NCBI RefSeq assembly: GCF_014518315.1
Contig: NZ_JACVEL010000001.1
Location: 186,001-250,000, forward strand
DNA length: 64,000 nucleotides
Direction of reading: 5' to 3'
Source of the DNA: Taishania pollutisoli
Lineage (GTDB): Bacteria; Bacteroidota; Bacteroidia; Flavobacteriales_D; Crocinitomicaceae
The notes beneath the pieces were generated by a model that did not search any database, was not told the DNA's origin, and saw nothing but the letters and a program-made list of their open reading frames with translations. Shown here piece after piece: positions 37,344 through 46,986 of this stretch. How positions within the stretch are numbered: position 1 is the first letter of the stretch; each line of letters opens with the position of its first letter. The position numbers and the translations under genes are program-made.

Positions 37344-37799
37344 ATGGCTGCTACATTCAATTGGGATCTGCCTGTTGCATTCTACTTCCAGGTACTCATG
37401 CAGGGAACCGAGTTTTCATTTAAAGAGGTATCGGGGTTAACAACCGAACTCGAAACGGAAACAATTTCGGAAGGAGGAAACAACGACGCCGTATATGTAG
37501 TTCCAAAAAATATAAAACACGGCAATCTGGTATTAAAAAGAGCCTTAAAACCATTCAACCGGGATGATGTTAAGTGGCTGTCTTCTTTTTTTAACGGAAG
37601 CATTTCCTTCCCGATTTCAACCATCTCTATTACCGTTAATCTACTAAGAAGTGACGGAACTCCTGTTTATTCATGGAACTGTCACAATGCCTACCCTGTA
37701 AAGTGGGAAACTGAACCGCTGGACGCTGAAAAAAACAATGTATTGATCGAAACGCTGGAATTAACTTACACATCAATTGAGCGGGTGCCATGCCAATAG
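37344..37799 (+). CDS. eCIS second tube/tube-initiator protein (Pvc5-like)
   Basis: 151 residues with the same fold pattern as the previous gene (AFYFQVLMQGTEFSFKEVSG near the start, GNLVLKRAL in the middle, ETLELTYTSIERV at the end) but otherwise clearly diverged. In Afp/PVC, Afp5/Pvc5 and its relatives form the first tube ring(s) on the baseplate. The reading frame ends inside the start of the DUF5908 gene. Confidence 0.9.
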   Translation: MAATFNWDLPVAFYFQVLMQGTEFSFKEVSGLTTELETETISEGGNNDAVYVVPKNIKHGNLVLKRALKPFNRDDVKWLSSFFNGSISFPISTISITVNLLRSDGTPVYSWNCHNAYPVKWETEPLDAEKNNVLIETLELTYTSIERVPCQ

Positions 37800-37951
37800 T
37801 CATTAAAGAAATACAGGTGAAAACAACCGTGGTTAAAAACCAGGTGAAAGATACTGTTCGCAAGGATGAATTGATACAATTGAAAAAAGAATTGATGAAA
37901 GATATGAAAGATTATCTGCATCGGGAATACATACGAAAACATGAACGTTGA
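37790..37951 (+). CDS. Small DUF5908 protein
   Basis: 53 residues from ATG 37790, overlapping the end of the upstream tube gene and ending in TGA at 37949-37951, which overlaps the ATG of the next gene (ATGA-type coupling). The sequence begins MPIVIKEIQVKTTV, the DUF5908 start, followed by a charged amphipathic helix (LIQLKKELMKDMKDYLHR). DUF5908 genes are found in Bacteroidota injection-system loci between tube and hub genes. Function unknown. Confidence 0.85.
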   Translation: MPIVIKEIQVKTTVVKNQVKDTVRKDELIQLKKELMKDMKDYLHREYIRKHER

Positions 37952-38592
37952 TGGCTGATAAAATCAAAATAACCAGTGCCTATGACAGTGGAGGAAGTGC
38001 CGGGTTTGTCACGCAAATCAATCCGGCATCTGTGAAGATCGGGAAAAAGATTTCCTATGAAAAGATTCAGTCCATGGTCAGTGATGAGTACATCTCACGG
38101 TACAAAAATCACGAACCCTCAACCCTGTCATTCGAAATCTACATGGACGATACCGGAGCTATTCCCGCCAGCGACGGTTCTTCCATTTTACAACGGATTG
38201 AACAACTCGAAACGGCCGTCTATACCATCCAGACAGAGTCAAAAGAACCCGGTTATGTGGTACTCGTCTGGGGAACGCTCATCTTCCATGGAAGAGCCGA
38301 GTCAATTGATTACGATTACAGTCTGTTTGCGCCGGACGGGACTCCGTTAAGAGTGAAAATTTCTTTGTCGTTCGTCGGATCATTTGAAAGCAGTTCTTCC
38401 CAGGGAACAGGAAACACACAAGCGGCAAGTACCGTCACCTTTACCTCCGGAGATTCCCTCGCCGATTATTGCGACAGCATCTATGGAGATGCTTCCTATT
38501 GCGCCGACGTAGCCATGGAAAATGGTCTGGACAGTATTCGCGGTATTTTACCCGGGACAATCATTGCGTTTCCTTCCAAATCACGAACATAA
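37951..38592 (+). CDS. eCIS tube/hub protein with LysM-like C-terminus (Pvc7-like)
   Basis: 213 residues from ATG 37951. The N-terminal domain (KIKITSAYDSGGSAGFVTQINPASVKIG split by a turn; SFEIYMDDTGAIP) is the CIS tube-protein N-terminal type, with VLVWGTLIFHGRAESIDYDYSLFAPDGTPLR. After a Ser/Gln/Thr-rich linker comes a LysM-like segment (TFTSGDSLADYCDSIYGD, ILPGTIIAFP). In Afp/PVC particles this protein belongs to the central baseplate hub. Coupled to the DUF5908 gene. Confidence 0.88.
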   Translation: MADKIKITSAYDSGGSAGFVTQINPASVKIGKKISYEKIQSMVSDEYISRYKNHEPSTLSFEIYMDDTGAIPASDGSSILQRIEQLETAVYTIQTESKEPGYVVLVWGTLIFHGRAESIDYDYSLFAPDGTPLRVKISLSFVGSFESSSSQGTGNTQAASTVTFTSGDSLADYCDSIYGDASYCADVAMENGLDSIRGILPGTIIAFPSKSRT

Positions 38593-38598
38593 CAGCCT

Positions 38599-40434
38599 AT
38601 GAGTCAGAGCAGCGGTTTTACAGCATTTTCAGTCTACGATGAACAACCGGGAGAAGGAGTTCTTACCGTAGCTATCTATATCAATGGGAATCAGTTGGAT
38701 TCCAAATACAGGTTGTCTTCCGTCTGGGTACGGAAAGAAGTTAATAAAATCGGTAAAGCGGAATTGACCTTCAAGGCATGGAGTACCATTGAAAGCGGGG
38801 AAGACACGGACAGCGACAATGAAGAGTTTACACCCGGAAATTCCATTCGTATCGAAGCAGGTTACTTGAATACAACTACCGAAGCAAGTATTTTTGAAGG
38901 AATCATCATTTCCCAGCAACTGGAAATTGAACTAAAGGGAGAAGCGACACTGAAAATCGAATGCAGGGATTATTTTTACCCGGCAACGATTGTACCTAAA
39001 ACCACTGTTTTTTCCAATGTAAGCGATCAAAAAGTGATCACGACCATCGCCGGAAATTATCAACCGGTCAGTGCAACCATTGGCAGCACCTCCACTACGC
39101 ACACAGAACTACCACAGTACAATACCTCCGATTGGGATTTTATGCTTCAGCGTGCACGGATCAGTGGGTTTTGTATCATAACAGAAGGAAAAGAAGCAAC
39201 GATTGATCAGCCGGATGTATCTGCAAGTCCTGTCTATACATTCTCATTTGGTGACAACATTATCGGGATCAAAGGGAAAATGCAGGCCTCCAAACAGCTT
39301 TCAAAAGTACAGGTACTCGCCTGGAACAGCAAAGAACAAAAACTCGTTAGTGTCAGTGTGGACAACAACACCGTCACGGATAATGACCAGGGAGGCCTCA
39401 CGGCAGATGAACTGGCTGAAAAAATAGGAAGCAACGAGTTAACACTGCAAACAAGTGAATACATTGATGATGATTCACTGAAAAAATGGGGAGCGGCCAA
39501 ATTATTGGAAGAAACACTCAAACGGGTACAGGGCGACATCAGCTGCAAAGGTACCGCTGTCATTACCGCCGGATGTATGGTTTCTATTGAAAATGTGAGT
39601 AAACACATGGATGGAAAAGCATTCTGCGGTGCTGTTGAGCATGAAATCAAAGACGGAAGTTGGCAAACCACAGCTTCCATGGGGTACCAGGATGAAAATA
39701 CAACGGGAGCAGCAGGCTCTAAGAATACAGAATCCAATGATAACTCGAACAAGATCAGTGGACTTCAAATCGGGAAAGTAGCGCAGATAGAAGAAGATCC
39801 ATCCAAAGAGTACAACATACAAGTAGAGATTCCACTCTTTAAAAGTGATGAAGTCAATAAGGTTTGGGCACGATTAGCCACCTTTTGGGCAAGTAAGCAA
39901 TACGGAGCTTTCTTTATCCCGGATGTCGGTGACGAGGTGGTCATCGGATTCTTTGATAATGATCCGGGAAAACCGGTTGTCCTGGGAAGTGTATACAGCA
40001 GTAACCAGGCTCCCGCAAATACAATTGAAAAGGAGAATAAAATACGGAGTATTGTCACCAAATCAAAACTGAAACTTGAATTTGACGAAGATAAAAAGGT
40101 AATTACCCTGCAAACACCCGGGAATAATAGTCTTGTGATCAGCGATGATGGAAAGAGCATTACACTTACGGATCAAAACAGCAATAAAATTGCCATGACA
40201 ACAAGCGGTATTTCAATAGAATCTTCCAAAAGTCTGACATTAAAAGCACAAACGAATATTTCCATTGAAGCAGGAACGGAAGTGGCCATCAAAGGCCCGT
40301 CTGCTGTCAACATTCAGGGAGCAAATATTGAAGCAAAGGCAGATATTGCCTTTACAGGAAAAGGAAGCGCTTCCGCAGAATTATCCGCCGGAGGACAAAC
40401 CGTTGTCAAAGGTGCCATGGTGATGATCAATTGA
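38599..40434 (+). CDS. eCIS central spike, VgrG-like (Pvc8)
   Basis: 611 residues. N-terminal gp27-like domain (about 1-370; FEGIIISQQLEIELKGEATLKIECRDYF split by residues, QYNTSDWDFMLQRARISGF), then the gp5-like OB domain with the VgrG signature WARLATFWASKQYGAFFIPDVGDEVVIGFFDNDPGKPVVLG, and a C-terminal triple beta-prism rich in short repeats (LTLKAQTNISIEAGTEVAIKG). The trimer forms the membrane-piercing spike at the tube tip. Only a short AT-rich gap of repeats (40435-40586) separates it from the PAAR tip gene. Confidence 0.93.
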   Translation: MSQSSGFTAFSVYDEQPGEGVLTVAIYINGNQLDSKYRLSSVWVRKEVNKIGKAELTFKAWSTIESGEDTDSDNEEFTPGNSIRIEAGYLNTTTEASIFEGIIISQQLEIELKGEATLKIECRDYFYPATIVPKTTVFSNVSDQKVITTIAGNYQPVSATIGSTSTTHTELPQYNTSDWDFMLQRARISGFCIITEGKEATIDQPDVSASPVYTFSFGDNIIGIKGKMQASKQLSKVQVLAWNSKEQKLVSVSVDNNTVTDNDQGGLTADELAEKIGSNELTLQTSEYIDDDSLKKWGAAKLLEETLKRVQGDISCKGTAVITAGCMVSIENVSKHMDGKAFCGAVEHEIKDGSWQTTASMGYQDENTTGAAGSKNTESNDNSNKISGLQIGKVAQIEEDPSKEYNIQVEIPLFKSDEVNKVWARLATFWASKQYGAFFIPDVGDEVVIGFFDNDPGKPVVLGSVYSSNQAPANTIEKENKIRSIVTKSKLKLEFDEDKKVITLQTPGNNSLVISDDGKSITLTDQNSNKIAMTTSGISIESSKSLTLKAQTNISIEAGTEVAIKGPSAVNIQGANIEAKADIAFTGKGSASAELSAGGQTVVKGAMVMIN

Positions 40435-40480
40435 TCCGCAATAACAAAACAACCGAATCGCTATTTTACTAAAAATAACT

Positions 40481-40575
40481 ACTTCAATCATCAATTTATC
40501 CATTGATAACTGATCATTGAACCATTAATAATTGATAATTGATAATTGAACCATTGATAATTAATAACTAAATAA
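40481..40575. repeat. ATTGATAATT-type repeat inside the eCIS operon
   Basis: The gap between the spike and PAAR genes contains TTAATAATTGATAATTGATA, continuing ATTGAACCATTGATAATTAATAAC, and nothing recognisable as a gene. It is the same heptamer-type sequence as at 29.0 and 50.0 kb. It is the only long intergenic stretch between structural genes of the operon. Confidence 0.75.
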
Positions 40576-40586
40576 AACAACACTCT

Positions 40587-40886
40587 ATGCCACCAGCAGC
40601 ACGAATAACAGATATGCACATATGCCCGATGGTTACTCCGGGACTCCCTCCTATTCCGCATGTCGGAGGACCGGTAACGGGACCGGGTGTTCCGACCGTA
40701 CTGATCGGGAAAATGCCGGCATCCGTCATGGGAGATCTATGCACTTGTACCGGTCCGCCGGACAGCATCGTGAAAGGTTCTGCCACGGTTCTGATCGGCG
40801 GGAAGCCAGCTGCACGCATGGGTGATACATGTGCGCATGGCGGAACAATTGTATTGGGATGTTTTACTGTAATGATTGGAGGATGA
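40587..40886 (+). CDS. PAAR tip protein (Pvc10-like)
   Basis: 99 residues, entirely a PAAR domain: PPAARITDMHICP at the start, GGPVTGPGVPTVLIGKMPASVMGD, SIVKGSATVLIGGKPAARMGD and the ending DTCAHGGTIVLGCFTVMIGG; the His/Cys residues bind the zinc at the tip. It sharpens the spike. The stop overlaps the start of the gp25-like gene. Confidence 0.94.
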   Translation: MPPAARITDMHICPMVTPGLPPIPHVGGPVTGPGVPTVLIGKMPASVMGDLCTCTGPPDSIVKGSATVLIGGKPAARMGDTCAHGGTIVLGCFTVMIGG

Positions 40887-41284
40887 TGAACAACAACGAT
40901 TTTTTAGGAATTGGCTGGGAATTTCCCCCTGCGTTTGAAAAAAAAGGTGTCAGGCTGGTTGAAAGCAATACCGATATCCGGGAAAGTCTGCGGATTTTAC
41001 TTTCCACCACGCAGGGAGAACGCATTTTTCGTCCGGAGTACGGGTGTAACATTCGCAGATGGGTGTTCTCAAAAATGACACTCTCGGAACGAACATTAAT
41101 TACGGACACCATCAAACAAGCTGTTAAAAAAGGAGAACCCCGCATTGTACTGAACCAGGTATCAGTAGAAATCAAAGATGCGTTGGAAGGAATTTTATGG
41201 ATCAACCTGGACTATACAATTATAACAACAAATACACCGGACAACCTTGTATTTCCTTTCTACTTTAAAGAAAGTATACGCTAA
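40883..41284 (+). CDS. Baseplate wedge protein gp25/GPW-like (Pvc9)
   Basis: 133 residues from ATG 40883 (or 132 from ATG 40886), overlapping the PAAR stop; a GGAGG lies close upstream. The gp25/GPW pattern is clear: FLGIGWEFPPAFEK, SNTDIRESLRILLSTTQGERIFRPEYGCNIRRWVF and a C-terminal strand LEGILWINLDYTI. It is the innermost baseplate wedge and nucleates sheath assembly. Followed by the baseplate J-like gene after 15 bases. Confidence 0.93.
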   Translation: MMNNNDFLGIGWEFPPAFEKKGVRLVESNTDIRESLRILLSTTQGERIFRPEYGCNIRRWVFSKMTLSERTLITDTIKQAVKKGEPRIVLNQVSVEIKDALEGILWINLDYTIITTNTPDNLVFPFYFKESIR

Positions 41285-41299
41285 TAAGTAAACTGAACA

Positions 41300-44200
41300 A
41301 TGGATGGATTAAACAGACATAGCAGATCTGACAGGATTCAATCTTTAAGATATCCTGCGGTACTGGATAACAACGTCAAAACGTTGTTGAACCGGTCTGT
41401 CATGATTGCTTCTTTCCTTCGTTACTATTCAGGAAAACTCTCTGATCAACTGCCGGAAACCTATTTTGATGCGTTGCTGACCGATTGGAGGGATGGAATG
41501 ACCATTGCCGAAAAATACCACGCCGGACTATCAGAAGGAGAAACGGAACCTTCCTGGAGTGTTCTGATCAATTTCATTGAAAACCTGAATAAAACTGCCG
41601 AACAATTCAATCTTCGCTGGCAGGAATACCCGGAATGGTACCTCCGGTCTGTTTTGGGAGTTCAACCACTTCCGGTTATCGGAGACAAGGTATGGGTGGT
41701 GTTTGAAAACAACGGACAAGAGCCTGTTGTCATTCCTGAAAACACCCGGTTCAAGGTCAGCAGGGAAAAAAATAAAACCTATTATTACCAACTGACAGAA
41801 GAAGCAGAGGTACACAATGTACGCCTCGAAAAACTGTTTTTACTGCACTTCAACAAAGACAAACGCCCTGCCACCGATTCTCCGTTCATTAAGTCCATCC
41901 GGTTAAATGAACTGGAACTTCAGAACGACCAGATTACAACGTATAAAAACAAAGATACAACAATCGGCATCCGGATCAGCTCTCCTCTGTTGGTGCTGAG
42001 AGAGGGAGTTCGCACCGTAAAAGTTACCTTTTATCCCCGTAACGATCAATGGAATGATCAAGTAAGTGAAAACAGTACACTCACCTCTGCATTCAAATTA
42101 TACATCAGTACAGAAACCGGCTGGGAATATATCCCTGAATACATGGTCAAAAAAGAACGTGGAAAACTAAAAGTCCTGTTCACTCTTCCGGATTCTTTTC
42201 CTGCCCTTACACCTTGTTCGTACGAAGTTCATTCATTCCAATCCGCATATCCGGCATTAAATGTCTGTCTGAATCTCGATTCCGACGACTACGTCAATGC
42301 TTCACTGGAAATGATTCAGCTTAGCCATATTAAGCTCCGGTCCGAAGTAAAAAATGTCACCAACCTGCAAATTTACAATGAGCTCGGGAAAATTGACAAC
42401 TCCAAGCCATTTGTACCTTTCGGAATGACGACAGAACGGGGCGCCTGGTTCACGGTGGGAAATTATGAGATAAATATCAAGCCGACAAAAACCGTTACCC
42501 TCAACTTTGAATGGGAACAATTGCCGGAACATCCATCCGGGTTGAAAGGACATTATTCAGATTATCAAAAAAACATTGCCAATCATTCATTTGAATTAGC
42601 CGTCAACTATTTATCTGACTTTCAATGGAAGCCTGTTCGGGGAAGAACAAAATTTCCGTTGTTTGCTTCCGAAAAAGGGACCGATTTGCTCGCAACAACA
42701 AGCAGCATAGGTCCCATCGATGTTGAAAAAATGGCAACAATCACCATCGACGAGCAGGAATACAGCTATTCTCTGCAATCCCGGAACGGATTTTTAAATT
42801 TTTCGCTCTCCAATCCTGAAATGGGCTTCGGAGAAAGTGTCTACCGGAGAATCTTTACCGAACAGATGCTGAGAAATGCCCGAAAAAAGAACAAATATCC
42901 TTCGATTCAACCTCCTGTTCAACCGGTATTGAAACGGATTTCACTCAATTACGAAGCAGAGGAAATTATTGATATACGCACACATTCAGACGAAAGCAGG
43001 TCCTCCGTTTCTGCCATCATTCCTCTGGATGAAATTGCTGTGAGTGGTCATGATGTACCTGAAACTGTTTCGTTTATCCCGGAAATGCAGGAACGCAACT
43101 TGCTGCTGGCGTTGTCAAACGTTCAGGAAAACATGTTACTGACTTTGTTTTTTGATGTTTATGCCAACGAACATGAGGATCTGCAACAAGATTCCATTCG
43201 CCGGCAACGGGAAAAAATCAGACACGTCAGGTTGTACATTGGCAACCCGCATTATTGGGAGCGGATGCCCCTTTCGTTTACCCGAAAAGATGAAACGATT
43301 GCTTTGCTCATTAGCGGATGTATGCAGATGCAACTTCCCGAAACCCTTTCCCCGCAATTGTTTGACAGCAATGGGCTACTCTGGATACGCATCGGGTACA
43401 ACGATGTAGATGATGTCAATTTCCCGGATATCAAAGCGGTGTACACCAATGCTGCACAATTGGAAATGATACTTCCTGAATACGAACAGGAAGACCTGAT
43501 TGTGAACTGTGAAACAGGAGATCTAACGGAAGACGTCCTCATTCCGGGGCTGAATAAAATCAGGAGAATTACTCCTTTTTACGATGGCCGGTCCGGGGAA
43601 GATGCGCATAAAAAACTGATGCGGATGGCTGAATATGCCGCGCACAAAGGAAGAGCGGTTACTCCAAGAGACTATGAACGGTTAATTATACAAGCATTTC
43701 CGGAAATTGCAAAGGCAAAATGCATTGTCAACAGGAAAGGATCGGACGCGACACTTCACATTGTGGTATTACCTGAAAAAAATATGGCTGACAGGAAAAT
43801 ACATCCGCTGACACCTCCGCATTTACTGTTTAACATCGAACGCTATATCCGAAACCTGGCTTCTTCCTATGTAAAGGAAATAACAATTCTCAATCCTGTT
43901 TATGAAGAAATTATTATTCGTTGCAGAATCGAATTAAAGGGATATTTTTCAGTAAAGCGACGAAAATTGCTGGCACAACGAATAAATGAATTCATCGCCC
44001 CCTGGCGATACATGGATCAATTACCGCTCTTCGGGTATGCTGTTAACCTGGAAAAAATGCACGACGCGATTATAAAAGAATTCGGGACGTTGATCTCCAT
44101 CTCTGATTTTTCGGCCATCCGGATTGAAAAAAACAACGGGGAATTCATGCTGCATGACTTCATCTGTAAAAAATCGGGAGTGTTCTATGAAAACTACGTA

Positions 44201-44350
44201 ATTCATCCCTCAGAGGCACATGGTGTACTTGTTCCATCGGATGATCATATCTTCTACTGGGACAATGATATTATCCCGGATGAATTCGGAATCGAAGAAA
44301 TGAGCATCGGTAAAAACTTTATTATTTCCAATAAGAAAAAACACAAATGA
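41300..44350 (+). CDS. Large baseplate J/gp6-like protein (Pvc11-like)
   Basis: 1016 residues. The N-terminus has a helical arm (residues 1-130), then long beta-rich domains, and the C-terminal third carries the baseplate-J features: RRITPFYDGRSGEDAHKKLMRMAEYAAHKGRAVTPRDYERLIIQAFPEIAKAKC, where the RAVTPRDYERL motif is typical of gp6/BPJ family wedges. By analogy with Afp11/Pvc11 it forms part of the iris-like baseplate ring. Spaced 15 bases after the gp25 gene and 1 base before the next. Confidence 0.85.
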   Translation: MDGLNRHSRSDRIQSLRYPAVLDNNVKTLLNRSVMIASFLRYYSGKLSDQLPETYFDALLTDWRDGMTIAEKYHAGLSEGETEPSWSVLINFIENLNKTAEQFNLRWQEYPEWYLRSVLGVQPLPVIGDKVWVVFENNGQEPVVIPENTRFKVSREKNKTYYYQLTEEAEVHNVRLEKLFLLHFNKDKRPATDSPFIKSIRLNELELQNDQITTYKNKDTTIGIRISSPLLVLREGVRTVKVTFYPRNDQWNDQVSENSTLTSAFKLYISTETGWEYIPEYMVKKERGKLKVLFTLPDSFPALTPCSYEVHSFQSAYPALNVCLNLDSDDYVNASLEMIQLSHIKLRSEVKNVTNLQIYNELGKIDNSKPFVPFGMTTERGAWFTVGNYEINIKPTKTVTLNFEWEQLPEHPSGLKGHYSDYQKNIANHSFELAVNYLSDFQWKPVRGRTKFPLFASEKGTDLLATTSSIGPIDVEKMATITIDEQEYSYSLQSRNGFLNFSLSNPEMGFGESVYRRIFTEQMLRNARKKNKYPSIQPPVQPVLKRISLNYEAEEIIDIRTHSDESRSSVSAIIPLDEIAVSGHDVPETVSFIPEMQERNLLLALSNVQENMLLTLFFDVYANEHEDLQQDSIRRQREKIRHVRLYIGNPHYWERMPLSFTRKDETIALLISGCMQMQLPETLSPQLFDSNGLLWIRIGYNDVDDVNFPDIKAVYTNAAQLEMILPEYEQEDLIVNCETGDLTEDVLIPGLNKIRRITPFYDGRSGEDAHKKLMRMAEYAAHKGRAVTPRDYERLIIQAFPEIAKAKCIVNRKGSDATLHIVVLPEKNMADRKIHPLTPPHLLFNIERYIRNLASSYVKEITILNPVYEEIIIRCRIELKGYFSVKRRKLLAQRINEFIAPWRYMDQLPLFGYAVNLEKMHDAIIKEFGTLISISDFSAIRIEKNNGEFMLHDFICKKSGVFYENYVIHPSEAHGVLVPSDDHIFYWDNDIIPDEFGIEEMSIGKNFIISNKKKHK

Positions 44351-44351
44351 T

Positions 44352-45092
44352 ATGGCTGTACGCGGAAGAAAAATATTGAAAGATTTTTTTAGCAACGGAA
44401 AGCGACCTTCCCAACAGGAGTTTGAGGATCTGATTGATTCTTCTGTCAACATCCTGGATGACGGTTATTCCAAAAACGGGAAAGATGGCTTGAAACTCGC
44501 CCCCAAGAACGACAGCAATGTACTGTTGTCCTTTTGCCCGCAATCCGGAGCGGAACCTTCGTGGGTATTTGCGATCAACGAGACAGAAGACTTGTTAATC
44601 GAACGAAAAAAAGCAGATAATCATACGACAACGGAAAGAAACACGCCTTCGCTTTTGCTTACTTCTCCGAAAACCATTGTCACCGGAGACATTGAAATAC
44701 AAGGCATTAAAAAAGGAACTCCGGTGTCAGATAAACTGAAAGAATCATTAAAAGCGGATGGTAAATGGCACGATATTACCGAAGACCTGAATGGCATGTA
44801 CGCCATGGAAATTGTCGCTACGATATGCGGAGAAAAGGGATCGGGGGAATATGCCGTACTTCTGGCATGGGCTACTCAATGTTACGGAAGCCAAAAAAAG
44901 GTAAAACCGATCGGTTCCCACTACGGGTTCTGGGGGCATAAACTAAAACTGCGCTGGCACCGACAAAAAAATCAATCGTACCGCCTGCAAATCAAATCGC
45001 GGTTGCAATATAAAAACTGGAAAAACTTAGCGATCGATTGTCACATATCATACCTGCACAAATATGAGAGAAGTATTTCTGAAAAAGCGTAA
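44352..45092 (+). CDS. Unknown eCIS protein with fibre-like N-terminus
   Basis: 246 residues. The N-terminal 45 residues (GRKILKDFFSNGKRPSQQEFEDLIDSSVNI) resemble the start used in several Bacteroidota phage tail-fibre or adhesin proteins; a middle with Asp/Lys-rich spacer follows. The C-terminal half (from DGKWHDITEDLNGMYAMEIVATICGE) is a compact beta domain with GSHYGFWGHKLKLRWHR. It could be a host-binding or baseplate-decorating component, but no family was recognised. It overlaps the following gene by 29 bases and so lies inside the structural operon. Confidence 0.65.
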   Translation: MAVRGRKILKDFFSNGKRPSQQEFEDLIDSSVNILDDGYSKNGKDGLKLAPKNDSNVLLSFCPQSGAEPSWVFAINETEDLLIERKKADNHTTTERNTPSLLLTSPKTIVTGDIEIQGIKKGTPVSDKLKESLKADGKWHDITEDLNGMYAMEIVATICGEKGSGEYAVLLAWATQCYGSQKKVKPIGSHYGFWGHKLKLRWHRQKNQSYRLQIKSRLQYKNWKNLAIDCHISYLHKYERSISEKA

Positions 45093-46986
45093 AAAGGACG
45101 ATAACTATTACAGCGAACTCCAGGACACAACACGGAAACGGCTGGAAGAGTTAAGCGGAAAGGTCTGGACGGATTTTAACATTCACGACCCCGGAATTAC
45201 TATTTCCGATTACCTGAATTATGCATTGTATGATTTACATTACCGGTTCCGGTTTCCCCTGGAAAATTACCTGTTCGACTCGACACATGAAAACAACTAC
45301 GCCGAAAAGGGGTTATTTCCGAGAACTGACCTGTTTACAACAACTGAGAATAGCAAAGAACACACCCGAAAAAGTATTGTAACAGAAGAAGATTATGAAG
45401 AGCTGCTGCTCAAAAAACATTCAGATCAACTAAGCAGATTGTCGATCCGGTTCAATAAACAAACCCGTCACTATGACATGTTTATCCTTCCGAATGAGCA
45501 ATTTGCAGCTGCAGGCCCGCAACCGGAGCTTGAAGACACCATTAAAGCAACCTACCACCAGTACCGCAACCTCGGAGAAAATATCGGAATGATTTATTAC
45601 GACTGGAAGCAACTGGAAAAACGAGAATTGTATGAACAACGGAAATACACGAAAAAACCAACCTACGAGTTTCCACTCTTTGATGATCCTTCTCCGGAAC
45701 AAGGCTATCCTGTAAAACCATTTGTCCCTGATTACCATTCTATTCAATACGATTTTCCTGAAAATTACGGAATCGGGGAACGGGGAATTCCACATCCGGA
45801 AGACAAAGATTACCAGCTAAAAGTGTTGCAGCTGAAAGCATACCTGCTCATTTTCGATCACCTGATGGCAGATCAGTTGCAACAGGCACAAAACACAGCA
45901 ACCTTATTTGAACTGTCTGAGCAGCTTCCGGAAGAGCGGATTCCTGATGTACACATTGTTGAAGGAGAACACATCATTGATCTTTCCAAAAAAGCCCTTG
46001 TTACGAAACAGGAAAAACAGGATCAATTTTACCGGTCTCAGAAATTCCGGTACCTGAATCTGTTGGACATGCTGTACGGAGAAAATACACGTACATTGTT
46101 CGGAAAGAAAGACCTTGCTGCTCTCAATCAAAAGCGGGCGAAACTATTGCAATCGCTCCCCAAACTCAATGAATTTCGTTTTCGTTCGTTTAATATCAAC
46201 GAGCCACATAGCATCCCGGTTGTTCAACAGATTCTGGAAGAAGTAGAGAAAGAACATTTTCAAAGCCATCACCTGTACAACAAACACATACGTGTCATCA
46301 CAGATGATTTGTTTTTCAACAGATACCGGTTTTTGCTTGGAACCTCTTTGGACCAACTGCGGGAACAAAGAGGAATAGAGAATCTGCCGCTCTCTGAAGA
46401 GCCTGTACACTACTACGAGGAAACATCCTTTGAACTACTTCATTTCCACATCAACCTGGTATGGTATGGAGTCATACCTGAAAGTTTTTTAAAGTACGGA
46501 ACAGATCCGGCAAATTATAAAATTGCAGCAACTTCAGAAGAATACCTGTTATTGTTCTTTCATCCGGAACGGGAAGTCATCATCAATATGAGCCTGTTCA
46601 GCTCAGACAAAGAAAAGCTCATCGAAGCCGCCCACCTGTTTATAGCGCTTTTAACCCGGATGAAAGTAAACGGATATCAGCAGGCATTTTATTTTGTGGA
46701 ACATTTATTACTCGACCCGGAAGGGGAAAACAAGAATCTGGTTTCCATTATTATTCCGGAACAATTACAGCGTAAAGAACTGGAGCAACTGATCCGGGAA
46801 CGACTCCCGGCACACCTGCAACTGACACTTTATTATGTCTCACCTGAAGCACTGGAGAACTTTCATACGGTATATTTCAACTGGAGAAAAGCACTTGCCG
46901 GTCAGGGAGACAGAAATTTGTCTTATTACGCAGGAGCGTTGAATTTTTTCTTGCAATACATCGAAAAATCCGCCAAACACATTTAA
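45064..46986 (+). CDS. Baseplate protein, Pvc12/Afp12-like
   Basis: 640 residues. The beginning NYYSELQDTTRKRLEELSGKVWTDFNIHDPGITISDYLNYALYDLHYR has the element HDPGIT with a following long helix that is found in the Afp12/Pvc12-type wedge proteins of eCIS. A region around residue 260 (YQLKVLQLKAYLLIFDHLMADQLQQ) is another recurring block. The C-terminus is mixed. Assignment rests on this family pattern and on gene order after the J-like protein; confidence is moderate. Stop and next ATG are adjacent (TAAATG). Confidence 0.78.
   Translation: MREVFLKKRKKDDNYYSELQDTTRKRLEELSGKVWTDFNIHDPGITISDYLNYALYDLHYRFRFPLENYLFDSTHENNYAEKGLFPRTDLFTTTENSKEHTRKSIVTEEDYEELLLKKHSDQLSRLSIRFNKQTRHYDMFILPNEQFAAAGPQPELEDTIKATYHQYRNLGENIGMIYYDWKQLEKRELYEQRKYTKKPTYEFPLFDDPSPEQGYPVKPFVPDYHSIQYDFPENYGIGERGIPHPEDKDYQLKVLQLKAYLLIFDHLMADQLQQAQNTATLFELSEQLPEERIPDVHIVEGEHIIDLSKKALVTKQEKQDQFYRSQKFRYLNLLDMLYGENTRTLFGKKDLAALNQKRAKLLQSLPKLNEFRFRSFNINEPHSIPVVQQILEEVEKEHFQSHHLYNKHIRVITDDLFFNRYRFLLGTSLDQLREQRGIENLPLSEEPVHYYEETSFELLHFHINLVWYGVIPESFLKYGTDPANYKIAATSEEYLLLFFHPEREVIINMSLFSSDKEKLIEAAHLFIALLTRMKVNGYQQAFYFVEHLLLDPEGENKNLVSIIIPEQLQRKELEQLIRERLPAHLQLTLYYVSPEALENFHTVYFNWRKALAGQGDRNLSYYAGALNFFLQYIEKSAKHI

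Noticed and set aside
38599-40434. T6SS VgrG
   Set aside because: The OB and needle region is VgrG-like, but no T6SS membrane complex (TssJLM) or ClpV gene is present; the surrounding genes fit eCIS spike usage.
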